DNA of 64,000 bases from Methylocapsa aurea (lineage in GTDB: Bacteria; Pseudomonadota; Alphaproteobacteria; Rhizobiales; Beijerinckiaceae). Both the position numbers and the translations under genes were made by a program. The stretch is from NCBI RefSeq assembly GCF_000746085.1, contig NZ_JQKO01000014.1, positions 1-64,000 on the forward strand, written 5' to 3'. The notes beneath the pieces were generated by a model. That model did not search any database, had not been told where the DNA came from, and was given only the letters and a program-made list of their open reading frames with translations. Below, piece after piece: positions 26,421-35,803 of this stretch. Every line of letters starts with the position of its first letter. Within the stretch, counting starts at the first letter, position 1.

Positions 26421-26448
26421 GTCTTAAATCCGCCTCTCCTCAAAGTGT

Positions 26449-26502
26449 TAGAGCATGATGTCGTTTGAAAACCGGTTCCCACTTTTCGGCATCATGTTCT
26501 AG
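26449..26502. repeat. Dispersed palindromic repeat, family B copy 2
   Basis: TTAGAGCATGATGTCGTTTG...CGGCATCATGTTCTAG is the reverse-complement form of 14038-14097. The arms GAGCATGATG and CATCATGTTC pair with one mismatch. It lies about 155 bp before the flgB start. Confidence 0.8.
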
Positions 26503-26656
26503 GACAGGGTCGCGCGTCCTAGGCGAGCGCGGGCGATCAGGGCGCTTGCGGTGGGAGGCTAAAGGCCACGATCTCGCCCTAGCGGCGCGCCAGCCCCGGA
26601 CAAGTTCGCTTCTCTACATCTCACATCCGACGCAGGCCTGCATCGGAGTGCTCATT

Positions 26657-27037
26657 GTGGGACCGGTTTATCTTTTTGATCTTGCTTCGCAACAGGCGCT
26701 TTGGCTGTCCGCGCGGCAAACGGCGGTCGCCGGGAATATCGCCAATGCGAATACGCCCGGCTTTAAGGCCGCGGATGTTCCGCCCTTCGAGGCGGTCTTT
26801 AATGACGCCAGCTTGGCTTTGGCCGCAACCAATCCGCTTCATCTCGCTCTCGATCCTCTGACGCCGGACTCGATCTCGGTCAAAGATGGTTCGAATTGGG
26901 AAGTGACGCATTCCGGCAATTCGGTCAGCCTAGAACAGGAGCTGATGAAAGCGGGAGAGGTGAACAGCGCGCATTCTTTGAATCGCGGCGTTGTGAAGGC
27001 GTTCAACCAAATGCTGATGGCGAGCTTGAAAGGATAG
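26657..27037 (+). CDS. flgB: Flagellar proximal rod protein FlgB
   Basis: A 126-residue rod protein exported by the flagellar type III system. The N-terminal heptad region contains the rod/hook motif [13 protein letters not shown] (about 28-40), and the C-terminus [24 protein letters not shown] closes the family. A GTG start at 26657 is preferred: GGAG lies 8 nt upstream and homology begins within a few codons. The frame is open upstream to 26465 without homology. It opens flagellar block II and is followed after 2 nt by flgC. Confidence 0.92.
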   Translation: MGPVYLFDLASQQALWLSARQTAVAGNIANANTPGFKAADVPPFEAVFNDASLALAATNPLHLALDPLTPDSISVKDGSNWEVTHSGNSVSLEQELMKAGEVNSAHSLNRGVVKAFNQMLMASLKG

Positions 27038-27039
27038 CC

Positions 27040-27462
27040 ATGATCGATCCCCTCAATGCAGCGATCAAGATCGCGGGCTCCGGCCTCGAGGTCCAATCGG
27101 CGCGGCTTCGCATCGTCTCGGAAAACCTGGCCAATGCGCAATCGACCGGAGCGGCGCCGGGCGCCAATCCCTATGCGCGCAAGACGGTGACGTTCGAGAG
27201 CGAGATGGATCAAGCGTTGGGCGCCGATCTCGTGCGGATCAAGACCGTCGGCGTGGATCGCTCGCCTTTCCGCGTCGAACAGGATCCTGGCAGCCCGGCG
27301 GCCGATTCAAAGGGCTTCGTCAAGCTTCCCAACGTAAACATCCTCATGGAAATGGCGGACATGCGGGAGGCAAATCGATCCTATGAAGCCAATCTTCAGG
27401 TCGTCAAACAGGCCACCAATTTGAACGCCGCTAATCTCGATCTCTTGAGGACATCATCATGA
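27040..27462 (+). CDS. flgC: Flagellar proximal rod protein FlgC
   Basis: A 140-residue rod protein. The N-terminal motif is [14 protein letters not shown] (about 27-40), and the C-terminal helix ends [24 protein letters not shown], the rod-protein signature. The ATG at 27040 is 2 nt after flgB; its last bases ATGA overlap the start of fliE. Confidence 0.95.
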   Translation: MIDPLNAAIKIAGSGLEVQSARLRIVSENLANAQSTGAAPGANPYARKTVTFESEMDQALGADLVRIKTVGVDRSPFRVEQDPGSPAADSKGFVKLPNVNILMEMADMREANRSYEANLQVVKQATNLNAANLDLLRTSS

Positions 27463-27782
27463 TCCCTTCGCTCGCTCTTGTGAATTCGGCGTTTGGCGCC
27501 GCGGGGTCGGAAGCCGCTTCTGCGGTGGCTTCGGTTGCGGCGCCGATCGCCAGCCCAGCGGCCACCGGCGCCGATTTCAGCCAGGTTTTCGCCCAAGTTG
27601 GCGAGGCGATCAACAGCCTTAAAGCTGGCGAAGCGGCCTCGATTTCCGGGGTGCAGGGCCACGCCTCTGTACAGCATGTGGTTGAGTCCATCATGGAGGC
27701 CCAGCGCTCGCTCCAGACCGCGATCGCGATCCGCGACAAGGTCGTCTCCGCTTATCAATCGCTCAGTCAGATGGCGATATAA
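27459..27782 (+). CDS. fliE: Flagellar hook-basal body protein FliE
   Basis: A 107-residue adaptor joining the MS ring to the rod. After an Ala-rich N-terminus, the conserved C-terminal block reads [32 protein letters not shown], spread over residues 73-105. It overlaps flgC by four bases and is followed after 9 nt by flgG, so it is co-translated. Confidence 0.93.
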   Translation: MIPSLALVNSAFGAAGSEAASAVASVAAPIASPAATGADFSQVFAQVGEAINSLKAGEAASISGVQGHASVQHVVESIMEAQRSLQTAIAIRDKVVSAYQSLSQMAI

Positions 27783-27791
27783 GGAAACAAG

Positions 27792-28580
27792 ATGAGAGCG
27801 CTTTCCATTGCCGCGACAGGCATGGCGGCCCAGGACTTGAATGTTCAGGTCATCGCCAACAACATCGCCAACATCAACACCACCGCCTTCAAACGTGCGC
27901 GCGCGGAATTCACGGATTTGCTATATCAGGCCGAGCGGCTTCAAGGCGTGTCGAGCCGCGGTCAGAACAACACGATTCCTGAGGGGGCGCAGCTCGGCCT
28001 TGGGGTTCGCACCGCGGCGATCCGCAATTTGCATATTCAGGGCGCCTTGGCGAATACCGGAAATCGGCTGGACGTCGCATTGAACGGACGCGGCTGGTTT
28101 CAGGTCACCGATGCGAATGGGGACACGGTCTATACGCGCGCCGGCGCCTTCAACACCAATGCGACAGGCCAGATCGTGACGACGGACGGATATATGGTCA
28201 GTCCGACCATGATCATTCCGAACAATGCGCTCGACGTGACGATCAGCCAGTCCGGGCAGGTCGCCGCAATCGTCGCCGGGCAAACGACGCCGCAGCAGAT
28301 CGGTCAATTCGCGCTCGCGAATTTCGCCAACGAGGCCGGGTTGACGCCATTAGGAAATAATCTCTACCGCCAGACCGAGGCGTCCGGCGCGCCCGTCGCC
28401 GGCGTTCCCGGCGACCCAGGGTTCGCGACGATCAGCCAGGGCTATCTCGAAAGCTCGAATGTGGATCCGGTCAAGGAAATCACCGATTTGATCTCCGCGC
28501 AACGCGCCTATGAGATGAACTCAAAGGTGATCCAGGCCGCCTCCGACATGGCCAGCACCGTATCGAAGAATCTAGGATGA
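27792..28580 (+). CDS. flgG: Flagellar distal rod protein FlgG
   Basis: A 262-residue distal rod subunit. The N-terminal motif [18 protein letters not shown] (about residues 21-38), the central [10 protein letters not shown] and FLVTRAGAF-type stretch (here [11 protein letters not shown]), and the C-terminal [25 protein letters not shown] region (positions ~225-250) are typical. The length matches the family. It overlaps flgA by four bases. Confidence 0.96.
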   Translation: MRALSIAATGMAAQDLNVQVIANNIANINTTAFKRARAEFTDLLYQAERLQGVSSRGQNNTIPEGAQLGLGVRTAAIRNLHIQGALANTGNRLDVALNGRGWFQVTDANGDTVYTRAGAFNTNATGQIVTTDGYMVSPTMIIPNNALDVTISQSGQVAAIVAGQTTPQQIGQFALANFANEAGLTPLGNNLYRQTEASGAPVAGVPGDPGFATISQGYLESSNVDPVKEITDLISAQRAYEMNSKVIQAASDMASTVSKNLG

Positions 28581-29077
28581 CAATAATGGCCGCAAAGCTG
28601 AGCCTTCGTTCGGCCGCCGCGAGGGCTGTCGCAATATTCGCGCTCGCGGCAATCGGCTGCGAGGATCGGCTCGGCGCGGTTGAGTCTAATGTCCTGCCGG
28701 TGCCGACCATCACGATCTATCCGGGCGATGCGATCAAGAACAATTGGCTGGTCGAACGCGAATTTCCTGAAAACGCCAGGTCCGCAAGGGGCGGTGTGAT
28801 CGAGACTCGAGAGGCTGTCGTCGGCAAGATCGCCCGGCGCACTCTGCTTCCTGGAGCGCCGATTCCCTGGAACGCGATCATGGAGCCGAAGGCTGTTACG
28901 AATGGCGCAAAGATCAGGATTGTTTTCGAAGAGGCGGGCCTTGCCATAACGGCCTATGGGGCGGCGCTTCAATCAGGCGGCGTTGGAGACATTGTCTCTG
29001 TCCGCAATTTGGACAGCGGACTGACGGTCTCTGGAACCGTGCAATCGGACGGCTCCGTCCGCGTGAGCGGCGGCTGA
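28577..29077 (+). CDS. flgA: Flagellar P-ring assembly chaperone FlgA
   Basis: A 166-residue periplasmic chaperone for the P ring. A signal sequence ([14 protein letters not shown]) is followed by a short version of the SAF-type C-terminal domain: [24 protein letters not shown] and [25 protein letters not shown]. It is shorter than enterobacterial FlgA (about 220), as is common in rhizobia. It overlaps flgG at its start and flgI by one base (TGATG). Confidence 0.92.
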   Translation: MTIMAAKLSLRSAAARAVAIFALAAIGCEDRLGAVESNVLPVPTITIYPGDAIKNNWLVEREFPENARSARGGVIETREAVVGKIARRTLLPGAPIPWNAIMEPKAVTNGAKIRIVFEEAGLAITAYGAALQSGGVGDIVSVRNLDSGLTVSGTVQSDGSVRVSGG

Positions 29078-30177
29078 TGTTGCGAATCTGGCTGGTCCTT
29101 CTGCTCTGCGCGCTCGGCTGTTCCGCCTCGGCTTCAGTCCGGATCAAGGATATCGCAAGTCTGCAGGGCGTCCGCGAAAATCAGCTGGTCGGCTATGGAC
29201 TTGTCGTCGGGCTGCAAAGCACCGGCGATACCTTGCGCAATTCGACCTTCACTGAGCAGGCGCTTCAATCCATGCTTGACCGCATGGGGATCAATGTCCG
29301 CGCCATCGCCTTGCGCACCCGCAACGTCGCCGCCGTTCTCGTCACCGCCGATCTGCCTCCTTTTGTTCAGCCGGGAGCCAGGATCGACGTCACTGTGTCC
29401 TCGCTCGGCGACGCGACTTCCCTGTTTGGCGGGACTTTGATCCTGACAAGTCTTTCGGGCGTCGACGGGCAGACCTATGCGATCGCTCAAGGGCAAGTCG
29501 CGGTCTCCGGCTTTGCGGCCTCCGGACAGGCGGAGAGCGTCACCGTCAATGTTGCGACGGCCGGGCACATCTCGAATGGCGCATTGATTGAACGCGAGGT
29601 TCCAGGTCAACTCAAGGACATCGGTCCTCTCATGCTGGTTCTGAAAAATCCGGATTTCAACACCGCGGTTCGAATTGCCGACGCCATCAACGCCTATGCC
29701 GTTCGCAGATTTGGCGAACGGTTAGCGCATGAGCAAGACCAAAGGTCGGTCTCATTGACAAAGCCGCGGCGTATCGGAACCACGCGCTTCATGGCGGAAA
29801 TCGGCGATCTTTTAGTCGAGCCGGACATCCCCGCGCGCGTAGTCATCGACGCGCGAAGCGGAACCATCGTCATCGGTCAGGATGTCCAGATTTCCACGGT
29901 CGCGCTGACGCATGGCAATCTCACCGTCCGCGTCACCGAAACGCCCCAGGTTTCTCAGCCCGCGCCCTTTTCATATAGGGGCAGAACCGTCGTAACGCCG
30001 CAGACCGAAATCGATGGCGGCGAAACGGGCGGCCAGATCGCGGTCATCAAGGGCGCCAGTCTGCGCAGTTTGATCAATGGTTTGAATCTGATTGGCCTGA
30101 AGCCGATGGGGATCATCGCGATTCTTGAAGCGATCAAGGCGGCCGGCGCACTTCACGCCGACCTTGTTGTCCAATGA
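29077..30177 (+). CDS. flgI: Flagellar P-ring protein FlgI
   Basis: A 366-residue periplasmic ring protein of the L-P bushing. A signal peptide (LVLLLCALGCSASASVRIKDI boundary around 18-22) precedes the family motifs GVRENQLVGYGLVVGLQSTGD, IDVTVSSLGDA, and a C-terminus reading ALHADLVVQ. The start overlaps the flgA stop by one base. Paired with the L ring FlgH at 30794. Confidence 0.96.
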   Translation: MLRIWLVLLLCALGCSASASVRIKDIASLQGVRENQLVGYGLVVGLQSTGDTLRNSTFTEQALQSMLDRMGINVRAIALRTRNVAAVLVTADLPPFVQPGARIDVTVSSLGDATSLFGGTLILTSLSGVDGQTYAIAQGQVAVSGFAASGQAESVTVNVATAGHISNGALIEREVPGQLKDIGPLMLVLKNPDFNTAVRIADAINAYAVRRFGERLAHEQDQRSVSLTKPRRIGTTRFMAEIGDLLVEPDIPARVVIDARSGTIVIGQDVQISTVALTHGNLTVRVTETPQVSQPAPFSYRGRTVVTPQTEIDGGETGGQIAVIKGASLRSLINGLNLIGLKPMGIIAILEAIKAAGALHADLVVQ

Positions 30178-30256
30178 GCGTCTAGAAAAGCGCGGCCAGT
30201 CTTGCGCAAGCTTGCTCGATCAGTTTGTACAGCATGAGCAGGAGAATATTGCGGTC

Positions 30257-30793
30257 ATGGCTCGTGTAGCATCGTTCCTTATCCGGTTGACTACTAGCGC
30301 GGCGATCGTTCCGCCGTCTCTGTTAGCGTCGGGCATTTGCCTCGAGCAGAAGAAGGTGGAGGCGCCCAAACCGGCGGAGGCGAAAGCGCCGGCAACCGAC
30401 ATTCAGCAATTTTGCGCCAATAACGCCGCGATCATGGGGGACGCAAAGATCGGTTGGCAGACCTCCAGGCTGGTTGTGCTTGAAGAGCAAATTCGTCAGC
30501 GCCTGGCGGAGCTTGAAGCGAAGAAGGCCGAATATGCAGAGTGGCTGCGCAAGCGCGAGGACGCGATGAGGCAGGCCGCCGAAAGCGTTGTTGCGATCTA
30601 TGCGCGCATGCGGCCGGATGCCGCCGCTTTACAGATCGCGGCGATGGATGACGCGGCGGCGGCGGCGATTCTCGCCAAGCTCTCGTCGCGAAACGCAGGC
30701 GCGATCCTCAATGAAATGGAGGCGGGCCGCGCGGCGCGGCTAACCCGCACGATGTCGGGGCCGGATGCCGCGCCCGACCGAAAGAGATCGTAG
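30257..30793 (+). CDS. motE: MotE, motor protein MotC chaperone
   Basis: A 178-residue rhizobial flagellar protein. The N-terminus is a signal anchor (MARVASFLIRLTTSAAIV), and a coiled-coil stretch follows (EEQIRQRLAELEAKKAEYAEW). The C-terminal MgtE-N-like fold is visible as MRPDAAALQIAAMDDAAAAAIL and RNAGAILNEMEAGRAARL. In Sinorhizobium MotE assists folding or stability of periplasmic MotC, which this window also encodes (37657). The ATG at 30257 has GGAG at 30241; the open frame upstream to 30125 overlaps flgI and is not conserved. Confidence 0.88.
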   Translation: MARVASFLIRLTTSAAIVPPSLLASGICLEQKKVEAPKPAEAKAPATDIQQFCANNAAIMGDAKIGWQTSRLVVLEEQIRQRLAELEAKKAEYAEWLRKREDAMRQAAESVVAIYARMRPDAAALQIAAMDDAAAAAILAKLSSRNAGAILNEMEAGRAARLTRTMSGPDAAPDRKRS

Positions 30794-31495
30794 ATGAGAC
30801 ATGTAGCTCTCCTGGTCTTCATGAGCGTCCTCGGCGGGTGCGCTGGAGACATAAGGGAAATTGGCCGGGAGCCCTTCATGAGTCCGGTCGGCACCGGGCT
30901 CGTAGCCGACGTGCAGCCTTCTGCAAGCGCGATCTTTCTGCCGTCCGGAAGAGGTAGTCCGCAGTCGATCTGGAACGGCGGCCGCGCAGATATTTTCAGC
31001 GATCCGCGGGCGGCCAAGATAGGCGATGTCGTGACGGTGAACATCGCCATCAATGATCGAGCGACATTTGGCAATATGACCGATCGATCACTCGACGCGC
31101 AAGTCGACGCTGGGTTTGATTTCAAGCTTTCGGCCAATAATAAGACGACGGAATTGAAGCCTCAATTCACCTCCAGCGCGCTGTCCTCGACCAAGGGCGA
31201 GGGGACGACCGATCGTTCTGAAAAAATTCGATTGTCGGTGGCGGCGGTTGTCACCGACGTCTTGCCGAACGGAAATTTAATTGTCAGCGGCTCGCAAGAA
31301 GTGCGGGTTAACTTCGAGTTGCGGTTGTTGAACGTCGCGGGAATCGTGCGTCCGCGAGACATCTCCAAGGACAACACGATCTCCTACGACAAGGTCGCCG
31401 AGGCGCGCATCTCATATGGCGGTCGAGGTCGGATCATGGAAGTCCAACAACCAGCGATCGGTCAACAAATCTATGATTGGTTCAAGCCGCTTTAG
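30794..31495 (+). CDS. flgH: Flagellar L-ring lipoprotein FlgH
   Basis: A 233-residue outer-membrane lipoprotein of the L ring. A signal with lipobox LGGC (Cys ~16) is followed by PSGRGSPQSIW, AKIGDVVTVNIAINDRA and a C-terminal YGGRGRIMEVQQPAIGQQIYDW. It begins at the base after the motE stop. Its TAG stop sits in CTTTAGAAAGCGATCC, resembling the edges of the dispersed repeats. Confidence 0.95.
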   Translation: MRHVALLVFMSVLGGCAGDIREIGREPFMSPVGTGLVADVQPSASAIFLPSGRGSPQSIWNGGRADIFSDPRAAKIGDVVTVNIAINDRATFGNMTDRSLDAQVDAGFDFKLSANNKTTELKPQFTSSALSSTKGEGTTDRSEKIRLSVAAVVTDVLPNGNLIVSGSQEVRVNFELRLLNVAGIVRPRDISKDNTISYDKVAEARISYGGRGRIMEVQQPAIGQQIYDWFKPL

Positions 31496-31597
31496 AAAGC
31501 GATCCCAAAAAATTGCGGACATTTTATAGGGCAATGCTGAAAAGGAGAGCGATCGATCGATTCGGCTCGAACCGCTTCCGCTCTAAGGCGCTCCCGG

Positions 31598-31617
31598 ATC
31601 GAATGGATTCATTTGAT
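31598..31617. repeat. Hairpin repeat, family C copy 1
   Basis: ATCGAATG-GATT-CATTTGAT: an 8-bp stem (one G-U) with a 4-nt loop, preceded by GCTCTAAGG. The same design recurs at 53574-53589, 58257-58276 and 61631-61658. It is in the 225-bp gap between flgH and fliL. Confidence 0.7.
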
Positions 31618-31720
31618 TGAAAATGAAACGTTCGGATTTAAAGAGTTGAAGCAAGTTGGAATCGAAAAGGCCGACCAACTTCCTTAAGATCCCACTCGAG
31701 AAGGTCTGGATTGCGGGACG

Positions 31721-32227
31721 ATGGCGAGAAGTGATGAGACAGCGCTGCTGACAGGTCCGATTCGGGCACCAGGTGGGTCGACTGCGGTCTGGCTCGGCGC
31801 GATGGTCACATTGACGCTTGTAGCGATCGCAGTGGGCTCCGCTTTGGGCCTTCACGTTGCTGGGACTGTCAAGAAAAGCATGGAAAATAGTGCTCAAGAG
31901 CGCGTTTCGCGGAGCGCGCCGAACTACGGGGGCGACACGCAGCTGCGTGATTTGCCGCCGATCATCGCCAATCTCGCGGAGCCCGCCGAGGCCTGGGTGA
32001 GATTGCAGGCCTCGATCGTATTCGACGCCAAGGCTCTCCTAAAGCCCGAGGTGGTCGCGGGGCAGATTGCCGAAGATATTCTTGGCTTCATGCGGACTTT
32101 GTCGATTGCGCAAATCGGCGGCGCCAGCGGGCTGCAGCATTTGCGCGAGGATTTGAATGAGCGCGCGGCGATTCGCTCCGAAGGACGCGTCCGGGAGCTG
32201 ATCATTCAAGCCCTGGTGGTGCAGTGA
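31721..32227 (+). CDS. fliL: Flagellar basal body protein FliL
   Basis: A 168-residue stator-associated single-pass membrane protein. One membrane helix (TAVWLGAMVTLTLVAIAVGSALG, about 21-43) precedes a periplasmic domain with VRLQASIVFDAKALL and ELIIQALVVQ at the end, the usual C-terminal motif. The 225-bp gap before it suggests its own promoter. The last bases overlap fliP (GTGA). Confidence 0.88.
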   Translation: MARSDETALLTGPIRAPGGSTAVWLGAMVTLTLVAIAVGSALGLHVAGTVKKSMENSAQERVSRSAPNYGGDTQLRDLPPIIANLAEPAEAWVRLQASIVFDAKALLKPEVVAGQIAEDILGFMRTLSIAQIGGASGLQHLREDLNERAAIRSEGRVRELIIQALVVQ

Positions 32228-32958
32228 ATAGATTGCTTGTTGGACTCATTTTCATTCTGGCGTCCGCCGCGGCGGCGTCCGCGCAAACGCCAGATCTTAA
32301 CGCGCTGATTCCGTCTGGAGGCGGGACCGCGGCGGGCCGGATTATTCAGCTTGTGGCCCTGCTGACGGTTCTGTCAGTCGCGCCGGGCCTGCTCGTGATG
32401 GTGACCAGTTTCACCCGCTTCGCCGTCGCTTTATCGTTCCTGCGCTCGGGGCTCGGCTTGCAAAGCACGCCGGCCAATCTGATCCTCATCAGTCTTTCGC
32501 TTTTCATGACCTTTTACGTCATGGCCCCGACTTTCGAACGCGCCTGGGAAACCGGGGTGAAGCCGCTGATGGACAACAGCTTGTCCGAGCAGGAGGCGTT
32601 CGGCAAAATCGTCGAGCCATTTCGCGAATTCATGCTGGCGCAGGTCCGCGATAAAGATCTTAAGCTATTTGAGGATCTCGCGAAGGACAATTTCAGGACC
32701 AAGGATCAGGCCAAAGGCGAGATCCGGGTCTTGATTCCCGCCTTCATGATCTCGGAGCTGCGGCGCGGTTTCGAGATCGGATTTCTGATTGCGCTGCCCT
32801 TTCTTGTCATCGACATGATCGTGTCGACGTTGACCATGGCGATGGGAATGATGATGATGCCGCCTTCGGTGATCGCGCTTCCTCTCAAGGTCCTGTTCTT
32901 TATCCTGATCGACGGCTGGAGCTTGTTGATCGGAAGTCTTGTAAGATCTTACGTATAA
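32224..32958 (+). CDS. fliP: Flagellar export gate protein FliP
   Basis: A 244-residue core component of the FliPQR export gate. A cleavable signal (LLVGLIFILASAAAASAQTPD) is followed by four membrane helices including LVMVTSFTRFAVALSFLRSGLGLQ and the signature GFLIALPFLVIDMIVSTLTMAMGMMMM, given by position (~185-211). Translation starts at GTG overlapping the fliL stop. A perfect 12-bp palindrome (GTAAGATCTTAC) covers the last codons. Confidence 0.96.
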   Translation: MNRLLVGLIFILASAAAASAQTPDLNALIPSGGGTAAGRIIQLVALLTVLSVAPGLLVMVTSFTRFAVALSFLRSGLGLQSTPANLILISLSLFMTFYVMAPTFERAWETGVKPLMDNSLSEQEAFGKIVEPFREFMLAQVRDKDLKLFEDLAKDNFRTKDQAKGEIRVLIPAFMISELRRGFEIGFLIALPFLVIDMIVSTLTMAMGMMMMPPSVIALPLKVLFFILIDGWSLLIGSLVRSYV

Positions 32959-33027
32959 TCAACAATCCCGCCGGCCTACGCGCCGCAATTAAGCTTTGCG
33001 CAAGGATGCGGTGCTAAGAAGAACACA

Positions 33028-33133
33028 CGGCAGGTTGGATCGGCTATAAGCATCCAAAGGCATCAGGCCGCCCTGCCGTACCGGCGAAAATCCGGTATGT
33101 CCCCGCTCTTTCAATCACATCAAGGGACATCCC
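33028..33133 (+). promoter_or_regulatory. Structured 5' leader of the flagellin mRNA
   Basis: Several nested helices can be drawn upstream of the flagellin ATG: CGGCAGG (33028-33034) with CCTGCCG (33072-33078), enclosing TTGGAT/ATCCAA (33035-33040/33052-33057); then TACCGG/CCGGTA (33079-33084/33092-33097); then TGTCCC (33098-33103) with GGGACA (33124-33129). The last helix covers the GGGA Shine-Dalgarno 6 nt before the ATG, so it could hold the message closed. FlbT is known to act on flagellin leaders in Caulobacter and its relatives. Confidence 0.55.
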
Positions 33134-34012
33134 ATGTCGAGCCTATTGACCAACACGTCCGCGATGACGGCGCTCGCCGCCCTCACCAAGACACAAGCAA
33201 ATTTGAACACGACTCAAAACCAGGTTTCGACCGGACTGCGCATTTCCAGCGCCGCCGATAATGCTTCCTATTGGTCGATCGCCACCAAGATGCAATCCAA
33301 TGTTGGCGCTCTTGGCGCCGTCTCCGATGCGCTCAGCGAAAGTTCGGCTTTGGTCTCGACGATGACCTCGGCGCTGCAGAGCAGCATTTCCGTCGTCAAC
33401 GCGATCAAGAACGATCTTGTCACCGCCTCAAATCCCGCCTCCGATCTCAGCAAAATCCAGACCGACATCGCCGCGCGGCAGAGCCTCCTGCTCAGCATCG
33501 GCGGGTCCGCCAATTTCAGCGGGCAGAATTTTCTGGAAACGACCGGCGGGACAGTCGACCTCGTCGCCTCCTACGATTCGACGAATGGCGTCAGCTTTCT
33601 CAGCGTCGACACAAGCCAGACCGCGCTGTTTGACTCCACGACGGCGCCGACCACAGGCATCCTCGGAGCGAATGGCGCGAACTTTGCCACAGCGTCAGTC
33701 CTGTCTTTGGACATCTCGGCCGCTACGGCCGGCGATCTCGCCAATATGTTGAAGGATGTTGAGACCGCCATCAGTTCGCTGACGACGGCCGCGAGCACGC
33801 TCGGCGCAACAACGGTCAATATCACGACGCAACAGAATTTTGTCTCGAATCTGACCGATTCGCTGACCACTGGCGTCGGTTCGCTTGTCGACGCCAACAT
33901 GAACGAAGCCGCGACCAAGCTTGCGGCGCTCCAGGTGCAGCAGCAACTCGGCATCCAAGCCTTGAGCATTTCCAACTCGAACACTCAATTGATTCTGAAA
34001 TTGTTCCCCTAA
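33134..34012 (+). CDS. fliC: Flagellin
   Basis: The filament subunit, 292 residues, short but normal for rhizobial flagellins. The N-terminal D0/D1 region (LTKTQANLNTTQNQVSTGLRISSAADNASYW spread over 18-48) and the C-terminal coiled coil ending SISNSNTQLILKLFP are conserved, with a Ser/Thr/Gly-rich centre. It is the only flagellin gene in the window and has its own structured leader and a terminator, so it is probably a separate transcript within block II. Confidence 0.95.
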   Translation: MSSLLTNTSAMTALAALTKTQANLNTTQNQVSTGLRISSAADNASYWSIATKMQSNVGALGAVSDALSESSALVSTMTSALQSSISVVNAIKNDLVTASNPASDLSKIQTDIAARQSLLLSIGGSANFSGQNFLETTGGTVDLVASYDSTNGVSFLSVDTSQTALFDSTTAPTTGILGANGANFATASVLSLDISAATAGDLANMLKDVETAISSLTTAASTLGATTVNITTQQNFVSNLTDSLTTGVGSLVDANMNEAATKLAALQVQQQLGIQALSISNSNTQLILKLFP

Positions 34013-34050
34013 GAACAACGGCTCCCCGAAAAGTTAGCGCAAGAATGGAG

Positions 34051-34073
34051 GCCGCGTTCATTGTCGAACGCGG
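34051..34073 (+). terminator. Rho-independent terminator after flagellin
   Basis: GCCGCGTTC and GAACGCGGC form a 9-bp stem around a short loop, followed by TGTTTCATTTT. It lies about 40 nt beyond the flagellin stop and separates it from fliF. Confidence 0.8.
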
Positions 34074-34153
34074 CTGTTTCATTTTGCAACCCCCGGGCAA
34101 GCTTGCCCCCTTAGATTGGTGACCGCGAATGGCGCACACAATCGAGGCGGGGG

Positions 34154-35803
34154 ATGACAGGGCAAGAACAGATCGAGCGTCTCTGGGCTAGTCTGCAAAA
34201 GCTCGGCTCGCGCCGTCTCATCGCGCTTGCGATGATCGGCGTTTCGGTTTTCGCAATGACCGGATTGGCAGGCTATTTTCTAAGCCGTCCGGCGCTTGAA
34301 GTGCTTTATGCCGGCCTTGATCGGCAGGATGTCAGCCGAATCGGCGCCGCGCTCAAGGAAGCTGATATCTCTTTCGACGTGAACTCCGACGGCAACACGG
34401 TGCTGGTTCGTTATGGCGAAACGGCGCGCGCGCGGATGCTGCTTGCCGAAAAAGGGCTGCCGAACAGTCCGAATGCCGGCAACGAGCTCTTCGACAAACT
34501 TGGGTCGCTCGGTCTGACATCCTTCATGCAGGAAATCACAAGGGTCAGGGCGCTCGAAGGCGAGCTGGCGCGGACGATCCAATTGATGCGCGGCGTGAAG
34601 GCGGCGCGCGTCCATGTCGTCATGCCGGATGAAGGCTCGTTTCGGCGAACGCGGCAGCCGCCGTCCGCCTCGGTGGTCATCCGAACCGAAATTGCCGACG
34701 ATGTCGGCGCCGCCAAGGCCATCCGTCATCTGGTGGCGGCGGCCGTGCCAGGGATGACGATGGAGGAGGTCACGGTTCTGAATACGGAAGGAGTCCTTCT
34801 GGCCTCGGGCAACGATCTTGCCGATACGGCTCCGGGGGGAATGCTGACCCTGGAAAAGACCGTCTCGCGGGAAATTCTGGACAATATTCGCAAGACGCTG
34901 ACGCCTTATCTCGGCTTGCGCAATTTCCAGATCAGCGTCGCCGCCCGCTTAAACACGGACAAGAGGCAGACGAACGAGACAATTTTCAATCCTGAATCGC
35001 GGGTAGAACGGTCGGTTAAGGTCACGAAGCAGAACCAAACCCTGCAAAACTCCACCAACCAAGCCCCGACCACTGTCGAGCGAAATTTGCCGCAGGAAAA
35101 TACCCGCGCCGATGACGGCAAACAATCGAATGAAGAGAGCCTGAAGCGCGAGGAGCTGACCAATTATGAGCTCTCCTCGAAGACGATCACGACCGTTAGC
35201 GGCGGCTATGGGATAGACAATCTTTCGGTTGCGGTCTTGGTCAACCGCGCGAGCCTCGCCGCTGGACTAGGGGAGAAGGCGACGCCCGAAGCGATCGACA
35301 GGCAATTGCGCGAGCTGGAGCAATTGGTCGCTTCAGCGGCGGGCGCGAATAAGGAGCGCGGCGATGCGATTAAGATTTCCGCCGTGGATTTTATCGACGC
35401 CGGGCATGATCTGGAGCCGCAGCCGCCGCCGGCGGTCGGCGAAATGCTGCTTCGCCAATCTGGCAATGTCTTGAATGCGGCGACCATCCTGATCGTTACG
35501 CTGCTCTTGATTTGGTTTGGATTGCGGCCGGCGGCGAAAGCCATCTTCGCGGCGCCGGTTGCGATGGTCGAGGCGCCCGCCGAACTGGCTGCGCTCGAAA
35601 ATCTTGGCGGGCTCGAGTCGGGGGATGAGGTCCGAGCGCAGCTTCAAAATTGGTCTATGCCTGGAGAAGTCAACCTGATCGAGGATCTGACCAATAGTCC
35701 TCGGCGTTCGCCGCAAAAACGTCTTGAGCAGATCGTCGAGTTTGACGAGGAGCAGGCCGCCGCTGTTCTCAAACAATGGATGCATCAGGGAGAGCGTGCG
35801 TGA
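34154..35803 (+). CDS. fliF: Flagellar MS-ring protein FliF
   Basis: A 549-residue MS-ring protein with two membrane helices (MIGVSVFAMTGLAGYFL near the N-terminus; ILIVTLLLIWFGLRPAAKAIF near 440-460). YscJ-like domains contain VLYAGLDRQDVSRIGAALKEADI and GELARTIQLMRGVKAARVHVVMP, and the C-terminal cytoplasmic tail (LEQIVEFDEEQAAAVLKQWM) binds FliG. It starts about 80 bp after the flagellin terminator. Its stop overlaps the next gene by one base (TGATG). Confidence 0.96.
   Translation: MTGQEQIERLWASLQKLGSRRLIALAMIGVSVFAMTGLAGYFLSRPALEVLYAGLDRQDVSRIGAALKEADISFDVNSDGNTVLVRYGETARARMLLAEKGLPNSPNAGNELFDKLGSLGLTSFMQEITRVRALEGELARTIQLMRGVKAARVHVVMPDEGSFRRTRQPPSASVVIRTEIADDVGAAKAIRHLVAAAVPGMTMEEVTVLNTEGVLLASGNDLADTAPGGMLTLEKTVSREILDNIRKTLTPYLGLRNFQISVAARLNTDKRQTNETIFNPESRVERSVKVTKQNQTLQNSTNQAPTTVERNLPQENTRADDGKQSNEESLKREELTNYELSSKTITTVSGGYGIDNLSVAVLVNRASLAAGLGEKATPEAIDRQLRELEQLVASAAGANKERGDAIKISAVDFIDAGHDLEPQPPPAVGEMLLRQSGNVLNAATILIVTLLLIWFGLRPAAKAIFAAPVAMVEAPAELAALENLGGLESGDEVRAQLQNWSMPGEVNLIEDLTNSPRRSPQKRLEQIVEFDEEQAAAVLKQWMHQGERA

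Noticed and set aside
33001-33133. Cobalamin or cyclic-di-GMP riboswitch in the flagellin leader
   Set aside because: The helices do not match the conserved cores of those riboswitch classes; kept only as a structured leader.
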